Shown: positions 34,359-45,954, counted from the stretch's first letter. The stretch is DNA of 64,000 bases from Nyssa sinensis (GCA_008638375.1 CM018032.1:55969882-56033881); one strand, 5' to 3'. Translations and numbers: made by a program. The notes: generated by a model not told the origin, from the sequence alone.

Positions 34359-34758
34359 TTTAGACATAGATTGGACCCCTTATATTTAGTTTTTACAAAA
34401 CAAGTAAAAAATTAAATAAATAAATCAAAAAAGTACATGTACATTGCATGTGAGTACATATGTAGCCTGTTAAGGTTATGCCACGTACATGGGTAGAATG
34501 AGATTCCTCTTACCTGGTTTGGAGCCAAGTATTGTCCTTCATTTTATACAATTGAAGTGGGGTGGCATGCAGTGCTTTCTTCCCAAACCGGTCCCAAATC
34601 CTAACAGGAAAAAAGCTTCCTCCAAACTCGTCCCATTAAGAATGGGATTGACGGATTTCCAACGAGACGAGTTACATTGTCATCCCTACTTATGACTAAT
34701 TGATTGTAAATGGAGCACTGGAGTAGATTTTGGAGTTTCATGCAAAAGCTTGTCACTG

Positions 34759-35330
34759 TAGAGGTGTCAAACAGGGCCGTGCCTGTGCTTGCCCGGCTCA
34801 CCAAGCGGGCTGGGCTGGGCCGGGTCCATGTGCGAAACCATTAGGCCCAGCCTATGGCGGACCATGCCGGGCCGGCCCGCGGGTCTCTTAGTTTTTTTTT
34901 TTCACTCTTTTATTTTTTATTTTTAATACTAATATAGATCATAGTTTTTTTAAATGTTACATTTTTGTTGTTCTGATTATATAATATTATTATTTTTTAT
35001 TTTGTTATTTGTAATTATACTATTTTTTTTAATTTTTATATTTTTTACTTTGTTATTTGTCAGTTTAATATTATTATTATTTACTTTATTATTTGTAATT
35101 ATAATATTTTATTTATATTTGTATTTTTTTTAAACATTATTATAATATTTTGTTTAAATACGTTCACATAATAATAATAAATAACAATAAAATAGAAAAT
35201 AAATCGGGTCTAATGTGCCGTGTCAACAGGTCGCTGTGCTGGACCATGCTCGTGCCTAGGCCTTACCCATGCTGAGAAATGGGTCAGGATGTCCTTTCCT
35301 AGCACGGGCTTCTCTCAAGAGTGTAAATAT
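34759..35330. mobile_element. possible non-autonomous element with G+C-rich ends
   Basis: The left end carries GAGGTGTCAAACAGGGCCGTG and a GC-rich block (GGGCTGGGCTGGGCCGGGTC). The right end has GCTCGTGCCTAGGCC and TAGCACGGGCTTCTC. The core is AT-rich. GTCAAAC.GGCCGTGCC termini are seen in dispersed plant repeats. The inverted match is incomplete. Confidence 0.35.
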
Positions 35331-35832
35331 CGTTTGAAAAATACTATGTTTCTTAAATTTGTATTTCAAATTTCTATCCCAAATGATATAGCACTTATAA
35401 GAAAGAATTATATTAATTACATAATTTTAAGTATTGTTAATAATCTAGTACCATATCAATGTTATATTATTTGAAATAAAAACTTAAGATATAATTTTAA
35501 AAATATAGCATTGCTCGTAACGTTTTAGTTGGTGCACAGATTTGGTAGGCTTTTAACGACATTTCCAAATCTGTGATGGTAGATGGGGACCGCCAAATTA
35601 AAGTGCACATGCCCAGAGTCAGTCATAAAATGCCAAGCCAAAAAGAATCTACTAGCATTAACTTTGATGGTTTTAGGGCTATCAGAGTATCAAGAAACCA
35701 AATTGCTCACAACAACTTTTGTTTGTCACCATCACGTATTGTCTTCAATTGGTTAGTTGAAAGTCCAAGCCATTTTCACCTACGTGTATCCCATATTCAT
35801 TTAATCAAACACATAAAAATGACTTAATACTT
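35331..35832. other. AT-rich intergenic DNA
   Basis: No gene or recognised repeat. It ends at ATACTT (35827-35832), the possible left target site of the LINE remnant. Confidence 0.45.
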
Positions 35833-36067
35833 TTCTTTTTTTTTTTTGAACTTCAAAAGAAATTTTTTTTATAGATAATCTTAAAAAATACAAAAACAAA
35901 CTTGAAATAACATCTTAATCTCCCAAGAGAAAACAAAAAAGAAGTCACCCAACAAAAGCTACAAGGATTCCATAATTCAAATCTCAAAACTAATAGCATA
36001 TTGGCAAGGTGCCGACAAAACAAAAGAGAAGGAAGATAAAAGCAAAGTCTTAAGATAATGAACAATG

Positions 36068-36259
36068 TGTTGAAAATTTTCACAATTATCTTCTAATTAG
36101 TTGTAAATAGATTGATAGAATTGATCTCTGTAATTATGTCATATCTCATATTCCCATGCTTATCTCCTATTCTTTTGGAACAAGATTTGTAAAGAAGGGC
36201 TATTAAAGCTGTGTATCACTGAAAGGAAAGATATGAGAATTGGAATCAATTATTCAATA
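36068..36259 (+). repeat. 5' LTR of copia element 2
   Basis: 192 bp from TGTTGAAAATTTTCAC to AATTATTCAATA. Short LTRs of about 200 bp are usual for some plant copia lineages. Confidence 0.92.
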
Positions 36260-36270
36260 TGGTATCAGAG
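36260..36270 (+). promoter_or_regulatory. primer-binding site (initiator tRNA-Met)
   Basis: TGGTATCAGAG starts at the base after the 5' LTR. It is complementary to the 3' end of plant initiator tRNA-Met and primes minus-strand cDNA synthesis. Confidence 0.92.
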
Positions 36271-36335
36271 TAGGTTCTATTATAATTTTTTATTTCGTTA
36301 TCTTAGAATCAATTTCAAAACCTAAAAGAAAGAAA

Positions 36336-36555
36336 CCTTGTGCCATCATCTTCAAACAGAGAAGAACGCCCCTCATCTTGTGCCGTCATCTTCAAACAAA
36401 ACAGAGAATAGCCAGCCGCTTTCTCCATTGCCAGATCTGAACGAAACCCTTGTGCCGTCATCTTCAAACAGAGAAGAACGCCCCTTACCTTGTGCCGTCA
36501 TCTTCAAACAGAACAGAGAATAGCCAGCCACTTTCTCCATTTCCAGATCTGAACC
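36336..36555 (+). repeat. 112-bp tandem repeat in the leader of copia element 2
   Basis: Units start at 36336 and 36448 with CCTTGTGCC.TCATCTTCAA, and both contain AGAGAAGAACGCCCCT, AGAATAGCCAGCC and CCAGATCTGAAC. Each unit itself contains the CTTGTGCCGTCATCTTC word twice, and partial CAGATCTGAAC words follow to 36640. The array lies between the primer site and gag, where packaging signals usually are. Confidence 0.9.
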
Positions 36556-36713
36556 TGTTCTACTTTTCCCTTTGTTTTTTTTTTTTTTTTTTTTATCCCC
36601 TTATGTCGTCAACCTGCCAGATCTACTTGCCAGATCTGAACTTGTTCAAACAGAACAAATTTTTTTCCCCCTTGTGTCGTTATCTTCTCTCATTGTAACC
36701 GGTTGCCCCTAAT

Positions 36714-37387
36714 ATGGCCACTAAATCAACCGAACCCACCACTAAATCCTCTTCTCCTGTCATACATATCCAATCTGAAAATTCCAGCTTCAATGCTGGT
36801 ATAACCCTCATCGAAACCAACTATGATGTCTGGTCCCAAATTATTGAAATGCATATCGCTGGCCGTGAAAAGCTTGATTACATTATTAGTGATTCTCCTT
36901 AACCTGATACTACAGATTCGTCGTATTCCAAGTGTTATGCCGAAAATCAAAAGATTAAAGGCTGGTTACTCACATCAATGGCACCGGAGATTATGAAGCG
37001 ATACCTCCGACTCCGTACTACTCGTGAAATTTGGAGCGCTCTTGCTAAAGCGTTCTATGATGGAACTGACGAAACACAAATCTTTGTCCTCAATCAACGT
37101 GCTTTTTCCCTCCGTCAATCTGGTCCTTCTCTTCCCACATATTATGGTGAACTCGTTGCAATCTTTCAAGAACTCGACCACCGTGACAAAGCTACCATGA
37201 AGGATCCCGATGATATAGTTGCATATAAAAAATCTGTTGAGAAATTGCGGATCCATATATTCTTGAACGGTCTTGATGCTAAATTTGAACAGGTGCGAGG
37301 GGAGATTCTTCGTCTGGATCCCAGTTTGGACCTTGAAAATACATACTCATATGTTCGTCGTGAAGCAAATCGTCGGACCGATATCAT
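36714..37387 (+). pseudogene. copia element 2 gag
   Basis: Starts MATKSTEPTTKSS at the first ATG after the leader. The UBN2-type gag core is clear: NYDVWSQIIEMHIAGREKL, then an in-frame stop at 36900-36902, then GWLLTSMAPEIMKRYLRL, RLRTTREIWSALAKAFYDG, YYGELVAIFQELDHRD and FLNGLDAKFEQVRGEIL. It ends YSYVRREANRR without the CCHC zinc knuckle that should follow, because the frame joins directly to protease sequence. Apart from the one stop the frame is open. Confidence 0.9.
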
Positions 37388-38510
37388 ATGTCCTTTGATA
37401 CTGCTTCTATTTCTATGTTGAAACCCTCTGAAACCCCTGTTGTTTCTACAGTGAATGGCACTCCTGCTACAGTTATTGGTGAAGGTTCCCTCTCTCTAAA
37501 CAATCTTAATTTAGAATCTGTTCTTATGGTGCCTTCACTTAATTTTAATTTGTTATCTGTATCTCAAATTGCCACTTCCTTGAATTGTGTCGTGATTTTT
37601 TGGCCTAACCATTGTTTCTTTAAGGACATCAAGACAAGGAGGACAATTGGGTGTGGTACTAGAAGAGGAAAGCTCTATTATCTTGATCTCACACCATCTA
37701 GCTCAAGTGCATTGGCTCAGTCATTATCAGTTACTAGTTCAGCCTCTACTTCTGCTATTTGGTTGTTGCACAAACAATTTGGACATGCTTCCTTTGGATA
37801 CTTAAAGCACTTGTTTCCCAAATTATTTTCCAATACATCTCCGTTGCTGTTTAAATGTGAAATTTATGCATTGGCAAAAAGCCACCGTGTTCTTTTTCCA
37901 TTGAGTTTTAATAAAAGTCCTTTTCCATTTATGCTTGTACACTCTGATGTTTGGGGCCCAGCAAAAATTCCAACACTTAATGGTGCACGATGGTTCAGTT
38001 TCTTTTATTGATGATCATAGTCGCATGACTTGGGTATGTTTGATGAAAACAAAGCAGGATGTTTTCTCCCTATTTAAACAATTTCACTCCATGGTTGCTA
38101 CTCAATATAAGACCTCCATTCAAGTTCTTCGTACTGATAATGGTAGGGAATTTATCAATCATGAGCTGAAGCAATTCTTACATGTTCAAGGCATCATTCA
38201 CCAAACCACATGCCCCCTCTTCTTCCCAACAAAATGGGGTTGCAGAAAGAAAAAACTGACAACTTCTAGACATGGTTCGAGCCACATTGTTTGACGCCCA
38301 TATGCCCCTTCATTATTGGGGCTGAATCCCTTACTGCTGCAGCCTACTTGATCAATCGGATTCCATCCCGCAGCCTGGCCTTTCACACACCTCTCGAAAC
38401 CTTAAATCGTAGCCTATCCTCACCATCTATGTCAAACCTGCCCCCAAAAGTTTTTGGCTGTACTGCGTTTGTACACATACCCAGTCCTGCTCGCCATAAG
38501 TTATAACCAC
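37388..38510 (+). pseudogene. copia element 2 protease remnant and integrase
   Basis: Begins in the protease after its active site: MSFDTASISMLKPSETPVV, GEGSLSLNNLNLESVLMVPS, LNFNLLSVSQIATSLNC. The WIIDSGA block that carries the catalytic Asp is absent. The pre-integrase segment (WLLHKQFGHASFGYLKHLF) follows. The integrase core has HSDVWGPAKIPTLNGARW, a frameshift near 38010, then FIDDHSRMTWVCLMKTKQDV and LRTDNGREFINHELKQFL, and another frameshift near 38235 where the catalytic Glu region (NGVAERKN-like) falls. AAYLINRIPSRSLAFHTPLE resumes in a third frame. Confidence 0.88.
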
Positions 38511-39165
38511 GTGCCCTTCGCTGTGTCTTTGTTGGCTATGGCCTCTATCAAAAGGGATATAGATGTTACCATCCACCAACTCGCAAACTACATGTTACCA
38601 TGGACGTACAATTCCATGAACTCCAGATGTATTATCCTGCTATCGCAATTGCAAGTCAGGGGGAGCCTAGTATCAGTATCGGCGACTTGCAATTCCTCAG
38701 TTATTCAACCGAAACCATAAGCCCTAATCCTCCTAAACCTGAACTTGAACTTGCCAACAATACAGAAAGCGAAACTGAGATACAACAGCTGAATTTAGTG
38801 AGTGAGCCAATAACAGTTGAACTTCCACCGTGTGATCATGATAATATGGCTGAGCCGTTTCTACTAGAACATCAATTGTCTCCACTAGATGGTTCTACTT
38901 CTTATCATGAGTCATCCTCAGTCACTGAATCTACAGTAAGTCATGAACCTCCACTTCCGAATACTTCCTAATCGTACCACAAGAGGAGTTCCTAGAGTTA
39001 GTTATGAACTTGTTCTTAATTCTACATCTAAGTACCCATTGAACAATTATGTATCTTATCATAGGTTATCAAGGACATATGAATCATTTGCAAATCAATT
39101 ATCTACTGTACATGTACCTAATAGTGTGCAGGAGGCCTTGAAAGACCCCGAGTAGGAAAGAAGCA
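38511..39165 (+). pseudogene. copia element 2 integrase C-terminal / linker region
   Basis: Low-complexity, Pro/Ser/Glu-rich linker typical between integrase and reverse transcriptase in copia, read in pieces across frames (PKPELELANNTESETEIQQL; STSKYPLNNYVSYHRLS; VQEALKDPE with a stop at 39153-39155). Confidence 0.7.
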
Positions 39166-39888
39166 ATGATCGAGGAGATGAAGTCACTTGAAAAAAGTGC
39201 AACATGGGAGGTGGTTGATCTACCAGTTGGAAAAAAACCTGTGGGATGTCGATGGATTTTTACAATTAAATACAAGGCTGATGGTGACATTGAGAGATTT
39301 AAAGCTCGACTTGTAGCTAAGGGATACAGTCAAACATATGAGATTGATTATGCAAAAACCTTCACACCGGTGGCCAAAATAAATACAGTACGTATACTCT
39401 TATCATTAGCTGTGAATTTAGATTGGCCACTATATCAATTTGATGTAAAGAATGCTTTCTTACATGGAAATCTCCAAGAGGAAGTATACATGGAGTTGCC
39501 ACTAGGATGTGAGTTACAGATTGAAGGAAGCACACAAGTGTGTAGATTGCGAAAATCATTGTATGGTTTAAAACAATCACCAAGGGCTTGGTTCGGCAGA
39601 TTTACAAGTTCAATGAAGGCATTTGGATATCGACAGAGCAATTCTGATCATACTCTCTTTATAAAACATAATAAAGGAAAGCTCACTGTGCTAATTATAT
39701 ATATCGACGATATGATTGTAACAGGAAATGATACTGATGAAAGGAAAGCTTTGCAGACTTATCTTTCTCGTGAGTTTGAAATGAAGGATCTTGGACCATT
39801 GAAGTATTTTCTAGGATTCGAGGTGCTAAGGTCTAAACTAAGGTATGTTCTTGTCACAACGGAAATATACTCTAGATTTACTAAATGA
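39166..39888 (+). pseudogene. copia element 2 reverse transcriptase
   Basis: Open for 240 codons: ATWEVVDLPVGKKPVGCRWI, ERFKARLVAKGYSQTYEIDY, YQFDVKNAFLHGNLQEEVYM, LRKSLYGLKQSPRAWFGRF, and the active site YIDDM (YIDD at 39700-39711; most relatives have YVDDM). Both catalytic aspartates are kept. A frameshift near 39840-39850 separates it from the RNase H part. Confidence 0.92.
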
Positions 39889-40657
39889 AGTTGGTATGTT
39901 AGGTTGTAAACCAAGTGATACACCTGCTGCTGAAAACGTCAAGTTGGGTACACTTCCGGACCATATTCCCACAAATAAAGAACGATATCAAAGACTTGTA
40001 GGGCGGTTGATGTATCTTGCACATACTCGGCCCGACCTAGCATATTCTCTTAGTGTTGTTAGTCAATTCATGCATTCTCCTAGTGAAGATCATATGGATG
40101 TTGTAATACGAATTCTACGATATTTGAAGTCTTCTCTAGGGAAAGGAATTATGTTCACTAAGGGAGACACTTTATCTGTTGAAGGCTATACTGATGCAGA
40201 TTGGGCTGGATCAATTGATGATAGGCGTTCAACCGCTGGGTACTTAACGTTTGTTGGTGGAAACTTGGTTACATGGCGAAGCAAAAAACAAGAAGTTGTG
40301 GCTAGATCTAGTGCAGAAGCTGAATATAGAGGTATGGCTAAGGGTGTGTGTGAGCTATTATGGATTAAAAATCTATTACAAGAACTCACGATTTCACTAG
40401 CACTTCCTATGAAACTCTATTGTGACAATAAGGCTGCATGTGACATAGCTCATAATCCTGTTCAACACGATCGAACTAAACACGTAGAGATTGACAGACA
40501 TTTTATTAAGGAGAAACTTGAAGCGAAGATTATTGAGGTTTCTCATGTTCGATCTCAAGATCAACTTGCTGACATTCTCACTAAGGCCATATCAAGTCAA
40601 GTCTTCCAAGGAATTCTGGACAAGTTGGGCATGCACGACATCTATGCACCAACTTGA
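39845..40657 (+). pseudogene. copia element 2 RNase H and pol C-terminus
   Basis: Open for 270 codons: SQRKYTLDLLNEVGMLGCKP, RLVGRLMYLAHTRPDLAYSL, then RNase H with YTDADWAGSIDDRRSTAGY, ARSSAEAEYRGMAKGVCELL and YCDNKAACDIAHNPVQHDRT (catalytic D, E, D). It ends HVRSQDQLADILTKAI with the usual C-terminus and a TGA that overlaps the purine tract. It is the best-preserved part of the element. Confidence 0.92.
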
Positions 40658-40665
40658 GGGGAGAA
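40656..40665 (+). promoter_or_regulatory. polypurine tract of copia element 2
   Basis: GAGGGGAGAA immediately before the 3' LTR. It is the primer for plus-strand cDNA synthesis and overlaps the pol stop codon. Confidence 0.88.
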
Positions 40666-40856
40666 TGTTGAAGATTTTCATAATTATCTTCTAATTAGTT
40701 GTAAATAGATTGATAGAATTGATCCCTGTAATTATGTGATATCTCATATCCCATGCTTATCTCCTATTCTTTTGGAACAAGATTTGTAAAGAAGGGCTAT
40801 TAAAGCTGTGTATCATTGAAAGGAAAGATATGAGAATTTGAATAAATTATTCAACA
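40666..40856 (+). repeat. 3' LTR of copia element 2
   Basis: 191 bp, from TGTTGAAGATTTTCAT to AAATTATTCAACA, followed by the CAATG target duplication. Confidence 0.92.
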
Positions 40857-40939
40857 CAATGGATCCTGCAAAACTGTCTCAGCCAGAAGGAAACTGCTTA
40901 GTCATCACCAAGAAATGAACACCAACAAAATAGATACTT

Positions 40940-43900
40940 ACGTGTGTGTAAATGAGGATGGGAGAGACAAATTTATAACTTTTTTTGTTGTTAAATATAC
41001 AATAATAAATTTAAAAATCGGGAAAGTATAAAAAATTAATATTAATTAATAATATTTTTGATAAGTAACTAAGGTTTTTGATTGAGCACTAAAAAAAATC
41101 TATTGATACAAAAGAATTAAAGAGTCTTCTAAAAAACTTTAAGTTACGCCAAAAAAAGCTCAAATAGTCAATAAAAATTTCATTAAGGGGTCCAATTGAA
41201 ATTAAAATGGGAGAAAAATAACAAAAAACTTAGACTAGGGGGTCAAAAATAAAAATTAAAAGGGTATATTTGAAAAAAAGTTGAAAAGTATGAAAAAAAT
41301 TCAAATAAAAAATTACCCTCATCTAAGCCTGTCCTTGTGTGTAAATGTCACATATGAATATATTAATTAGGTATTTATATATATATATATATTAGTGTAC
41401 ATAAAAAGATTTTAAATATATAAAAATAAAGGTCTTTTTTTAAATAGATTAAACGCTATTTTTTTTTTTATTTGTTAAGAAAAATAAAGGTCTTTATATA
41501 TCCTAGAGCCTTATGGCTTGAAAATGGAAGATAGAAGTCGAAGTGCACCATTACTCGTTCAGTCTTTGATCTCTTGAATTGGGAAGATAAGTGATTTAGA
41601 AACTTAATTAATTAGGTTATTAGGTGGCTTTGGCACTTAAAGTACACTTGAGTCCATTTAGTATTTTTTCTGCTTGTTTGCATAATTTTTATAAGGTGAT
41701 TTTTCCGAAATTATTTTGTGAAATAGTTTTTGAAAAACAGAAAAAGAATCTCTGGAGTTAAGATATTTTCAAAACATGATTTCAAAGATGTCAAAATTGT
41801 TTTGGACATTAAGAATTTTTTTTAGTTTGAATTAAATTATTTTTGGACATTAAAAGTTAATTTTCAATTGTTTTGACCTTTATTGAAAAAAATATTATTT
41901 ATTTACTTTTCTTAAATATTTTTGGTATTTTTCTGAATTTTTTCTTTGTCAGATAGAGTGTTTTTGAAGCTAAAAATGTTAAATTTAAAACCATTTTTCT
42001 GTACTTAACCTTATTAAAATTTGATTAATTAAATAAGGATTACTTTTTTGCATCCCTAAACTCTTCCCATTATTTATTAATTCTCTAGCTTCTCTGATGC
42101 CTTTTGCATGTAATCTTATTATTGTATTTTGTTATGCATGTCTTCTATATTTCATTACATCAATAATATTTTCCTTTTCCTTTTCTTTGCTGATAGAAAA
42201 AAAATTCTAAAATGAAAAAAAAAACTACTTCAACTAAGTGGCTCGATCTTCAAAGAGCTGAGGGGTTGTGGGCAAGAAATTGTCTGCTGCAATTTGCAAT
42301 GTATGGAATATATCATGAAGAAGGGAGGATTTTGACAACACTTTCTGAGTCATGAGTCATAAATCCGAGTGAGGGGGTTGGGCTAACCTATTTCTTTAGT
42401 TACTATTCATGACAGAAATGAACAATACATTTCCAAATTTAAACAGTATCACTGGGCATTCATTAAAGATGAAGGTGACGTGGAGCAGCGGAGGCAGAGT
42501 GGTTGATATGCTCCTGAAACGAACAACATGACATGACTTCAATTATGATTTCTTTGGGTCAATATCATATACTTGAGCTCCTTCTAGACCTTCCATTTTA
42601 ATCCCCCCACCACCCGGCCCGCCAAAGTTAGATTAATTCTACTCATCCCTGTTATGAAAACTAGGTCTGTTAATTCGAGCCGATTCAACTCGCATTTTTT
42701 TTTTTTTTATATAGTACAGTTAAATCTTTTTAGTAGAATCACTGATTTCGACCGATTCAAACCGTTAAGCTATGTAATAAATGGATTAAAAAAGATTCAT
42801 AGATGAATGCCCATTAGATCCATTAAGACTGATAGACTAAATAATAATAATAAATTTATTTTAGACCTAATAGTTAAAATATTATTATATAAATGACCAA
42901 ATAAATTATTTTTCTCATATGATAAGTTAAAATTTGAATCTCATTTTAAATGCACACAAATTTAAGAATAATTCCATCCTCCCCTGTACTCAAAAAAGAA
43001 TAAAATAAATTCTACTAATTTCTGACGTTTCCAACTGCCTAATCATTTGCTTTAGGCCACAACCATTGTTCAATGGACTTTGATATTTGAACTCTTCATG
43101 TGGTCCCTGCTACGGCACACGTCAATATTCAATCACTCAATAAGAAAATAATATTTTTTAAAAATATTATTAATATAAAAAATTAAATTAAATGTCTCTA
43201 ATGAAAACTTTGAACCTTAGATATGTTGAGTGATTGTTATAAATTCAACCAAATTTTTTAATGACTTGTTTGCTACTCAAGACGACTCAAAATTTTTTTG
43301 ACATATTTTTATTTTAAACCCATTTTGTCTCTTATATTATAATCCTGCTTAGATAAAGGTATTATCTTTTTTTGAATTTTAACTTATGAAAAAATAATCG
43401 TCATTGAAATAAAATAGGAGTTTTGGGTTTTGAGAGTTTTTCACTCTTGTAAGCTCTTTAATACATGGTGGACTGATTATAGCTAGTTTGTAAATATAGG
43501 CATTTTGATGAATTACGTAAATGTTATATTTTCTTTGTGCCTGTTGTATATAATTTTTTTCTTATTAATTTATTATTTATTTGATCATTTTCGCATAATA
43601 ATAAATAGATATTAAAAGTAATAATCCTACAAGAATAAAGAAAATTTGTTTAGAATAGAAAATTTTAATAAAATAATTTTTTTGTAATCTAAAATAACAA
43701 ACTGTGAAATCACTCAAATTTGAAAGTTAAAGAATTCTAATGTTTTTGACCGGCACTATATCAACGGCAGTCTCGTGCAATTAGTCCTTACAAAACTTAT
43801 GGAGGCGAGTATGGAAGCCTCTTTAAGGAGTGTGAATGTACGCCATTTTTAAAAGGTGGACCTAAATACATTCTAATTGTACATTTTTTTTTGGTGGGTA

Positions 43901-45950
43901 CTCATCCACTCTCACTCATACACTTTGTAATAGAGTGCACGAATATGAAACTGAGTTTAGCCTCAGTCTTTTTAAGCCCTTGCTTTAGAGTGCCTTTTTT
44001 TTTTTTTGTTGAAAATTAAAATGCCTTTCAACACTGAAAGAAAAATATTGTACTTCATAAAAAAAATAATTGTACTTTATAAATGAGTAATAATTTATAG
44101 CTCTTATATTTTTACCCAGTGCATCCTTATTAATGTAATGTGTCAGTACTTTCCTCACTCACTAATAACTTTACCAGAAGTATGAACGTTGTTACATACC
44201 TTTTTGTCAACCTTATTAAGAATGATCACTAATAAAATTTATAAGAGAATGGCTTGAACTTCACATTACAAGCCCGACTGGAATTTGAGTTGGCCTTGGC
44301 AAATGCGTCGGGAACTTGAACCCAAACTTGACCTACATAAATAAACATATATTATTTTATATAAAATGAACAAAATTTTAATATGTCCAAGTGTGAACCC
44401 TGATCGACCTGACTTAAACTCGACCGAAATCGGTTTAAACCTGAGCCTAAGCCTAACTTATCTAAGTCTAAAACTTTAAACAACCTGAAAAACCTGATAT
44501 TGTTTAAGGTTAACTCGGGATGGGCTGAGCTGAGAGTCTCATATCACGGTCCGAGTTTGCAAAGGCCTCAAGTGCGGCCTGTTCCGTCCGACTTTCACAC
44601 AAGTTTAATTTAGAATGTATTTAATTTTAAAATTTAGTAAAAAAAGAAATGAGAATTTAAAGAGAAAAACAGAATATTTAAATTTACATATTATTTTTAG
44701 TTTTCTTTTAATTGGTTTTTTGAAATTCTTTTAATTTTCAATCTAATTTAAAATGATAGAAAATATAAATGAAATTAATTAATTTGTTTTTCTTTCCTCT
44801 CTTTTCATTTTTTTTTCCCTTCCTCATCTTTTCCCATTTTTTTTTTTCTCGTCTGGAAATAGCCATCGTGCTCGTAGATGAACTGGACAGTGTTATTTAT
44901 CACAGTGCCACAAAGTTCAAAAGTGGGTGCCACTTGCAAAATCACTCTTTTAGCTTTGTCGCATATCATCCCAGGACTCTTGTCATGGACAGTGCGCTCT
45001 CTGTCTCTCTCTCTTACTTGAGCAAATTTAATTTTTAAGATTTCGATCTTTCACAACTCCATCATTGGTAACTCAATATTAGCATACTAAAAGTGAAAGG
45101 AATTTTTTTTTAATAATAAAAGACATTTTTTACATCACATGAAAAATAATCACTATATGCATTTATTTACTTTGATTATAAATTCCTACTGATTTACTAT
45201 TATAAGTTTGTGAAAAATGAATTTTTGAATGTCTTGTCCTCCAAGAAAAGTTTGTGCCATTTTTTCAATGTATTATTAAAAATTTTGATAAATTTTAAGA
45301 TGTAAATAGAGTTTTTCTTTAAACAAATTAAGTTTTGAGGAGTAAAATAAGATTGGGACCAGTAATGCAAAATTTGTGTAGATTCTTTCATGATTTTTGT
45401 TTTGCAAAAAACACTTTTTGTTTTTAAATTAGAATTTGGGTAAATTTGTTCTAGTTCTTGTTTTATCAATATAATTTTTGATGAAGAAATAATTTTTATA
45501 AACAAATTTTAAGAAGCAAACAAATTTATTGATGATTTTTTTAAACCTACGTTAGCAAACAAGCTTGTGTTTACAGGGAGAGTAGCCACAAAGTGCTCAT
45601 AGAGTATTGAATTCGAAAACTTACATTCTCGAGCACTTATTCTTCTAACTTTTCCAACTAAGCTATCCCTTTGGACTTAATATTGCATGAAGAATTAGCA
45701 AAGGTTGGTAGAACAATTGATTAACAAAAATATTTATTGATCCCAGTGCGTTGTACTCAGACCAATAAACATCAACCACATCTATAGATTGTGTGGGCCA
45801 CCTGCCTATGTGGAGAAAGCTTATCAATTCACACTCGAACCAATGAATAATAGCTCATGATCCACACCATTTCCATAGCTGTGTGTTTATCAGTGTTTGC
45901 TTGGAGAAAATTGGAGATTATTCAGTACATATACCTAGTTGGGATATTGT
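40940..45950. other. AT-rich intergenic DNA
   Basis: No supported gene. Positions ~41200-41340 and ~57030-57130 share AAGGGTATATTTGAAAAAAA-type sequence and may come from one repeat family. Positions ~42090-42190 end TTTGCTGATAGAAAAAAAATT like the LINE tails at 46 kb. Positions 44270-44560 are rich in CGACC/GAACCC words like some dispersed repeats. T runs and (ATA)n are frequent. Confidence 0.45.
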
Positions 45951-45954
45951 TCAC

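Larger units (their letters stand above)
32888..34537. mobile_element. Mutator-like MITE with long TIRs, split by a solo LTR
   Basis: The left end GGATAATGCTTGGCTCC and the reverse complement of the right end (GGACAATACTTGGCTCC) begin inverted repeats of about 100 bp that also share AGGTAAGAGGAA, GCCACGTA and GTACTCACATG. The flanks are TTTATTTTA (32879-32887) and TTCATTTTA (34538-34546), a 9-bp duplication with one mismatch. Long TIRs with 9-bp duplications are the mark of Mutator-like elements. No transposase. Without the LTR at 32997-34358 the element is only about 290 bp. Confidence 0.75.
32023..34688. mobile_element. possible outer element enclosing the MULE-type MITE
   Basis: The left end GGGGATGGCAATGGGTTGGA and the reverse complement of the right end (TAGGGATGACAATGTAACTC) are similar over about 13 bases. 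A GGGATGGCAATGGG-type terminus is seen in plant non-autonomous elements. If real, it is a third, outermost layer around 32888-34537. The match is short and the interior unrecognised. Confidence 0.3.
36068..40856 (+). mobile_element. Ty1/copia retrotransposon (element 2), two LTRs, defective
   Basis: LTRs at 36068-36259 and 40666-40856, both starting TGTTGAA and ending TTCAATA/TTCAACA, are flanked by CAATG at 36063-36067 and 40857-40861. Next to the 5' LTR is a primer site, before the 3' LTR a purine tract, and inside gag-pol in copia order (integrase before reverse transcriptase). By eye the LTRs differ by 8 substitutions and one indel over 191 bp, so the insertion is fairly recent compared with element 1. 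It carries a stop in gag, a deletion of the zinc knuckle and protease active site, and several frameshifts, so it cannot move by itself. Confidence 0.93.
35833..40933 (-). mobile_element. LINE 3' remnant, interrupted by copia element 2
   Basis: Two outer segments, 35833-36062 and 40862-40933, read as one minus-strand sequence once the copia element and one CAATG are removed. It is T/G-rich and non-coding on the minus strand and ends in an A tail (T tract at about 35836-35847 on plus). ATACTT flanks both sides (35827-35832, 40934-40939) and may be the target duplication. It resembles the other 5'-truncated LINE ends in the window. No enzyme domain is present. Confidence 0.45.

Noticed and set aside
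36260..36270. Fragment of a tRNA gene
   Set aside because: Only the 11-nt primer-binding complement of initiator tRNA-Met is present, directly after an LTR; no tRNA gene structure is seen anywhere in the window.
44769..45038. 89-codon open frame with a hydrophobic start
   Set aside because: The Phe/Leu-rich start comes from a T/C-rich tract; the remainder has no recognisable domain.
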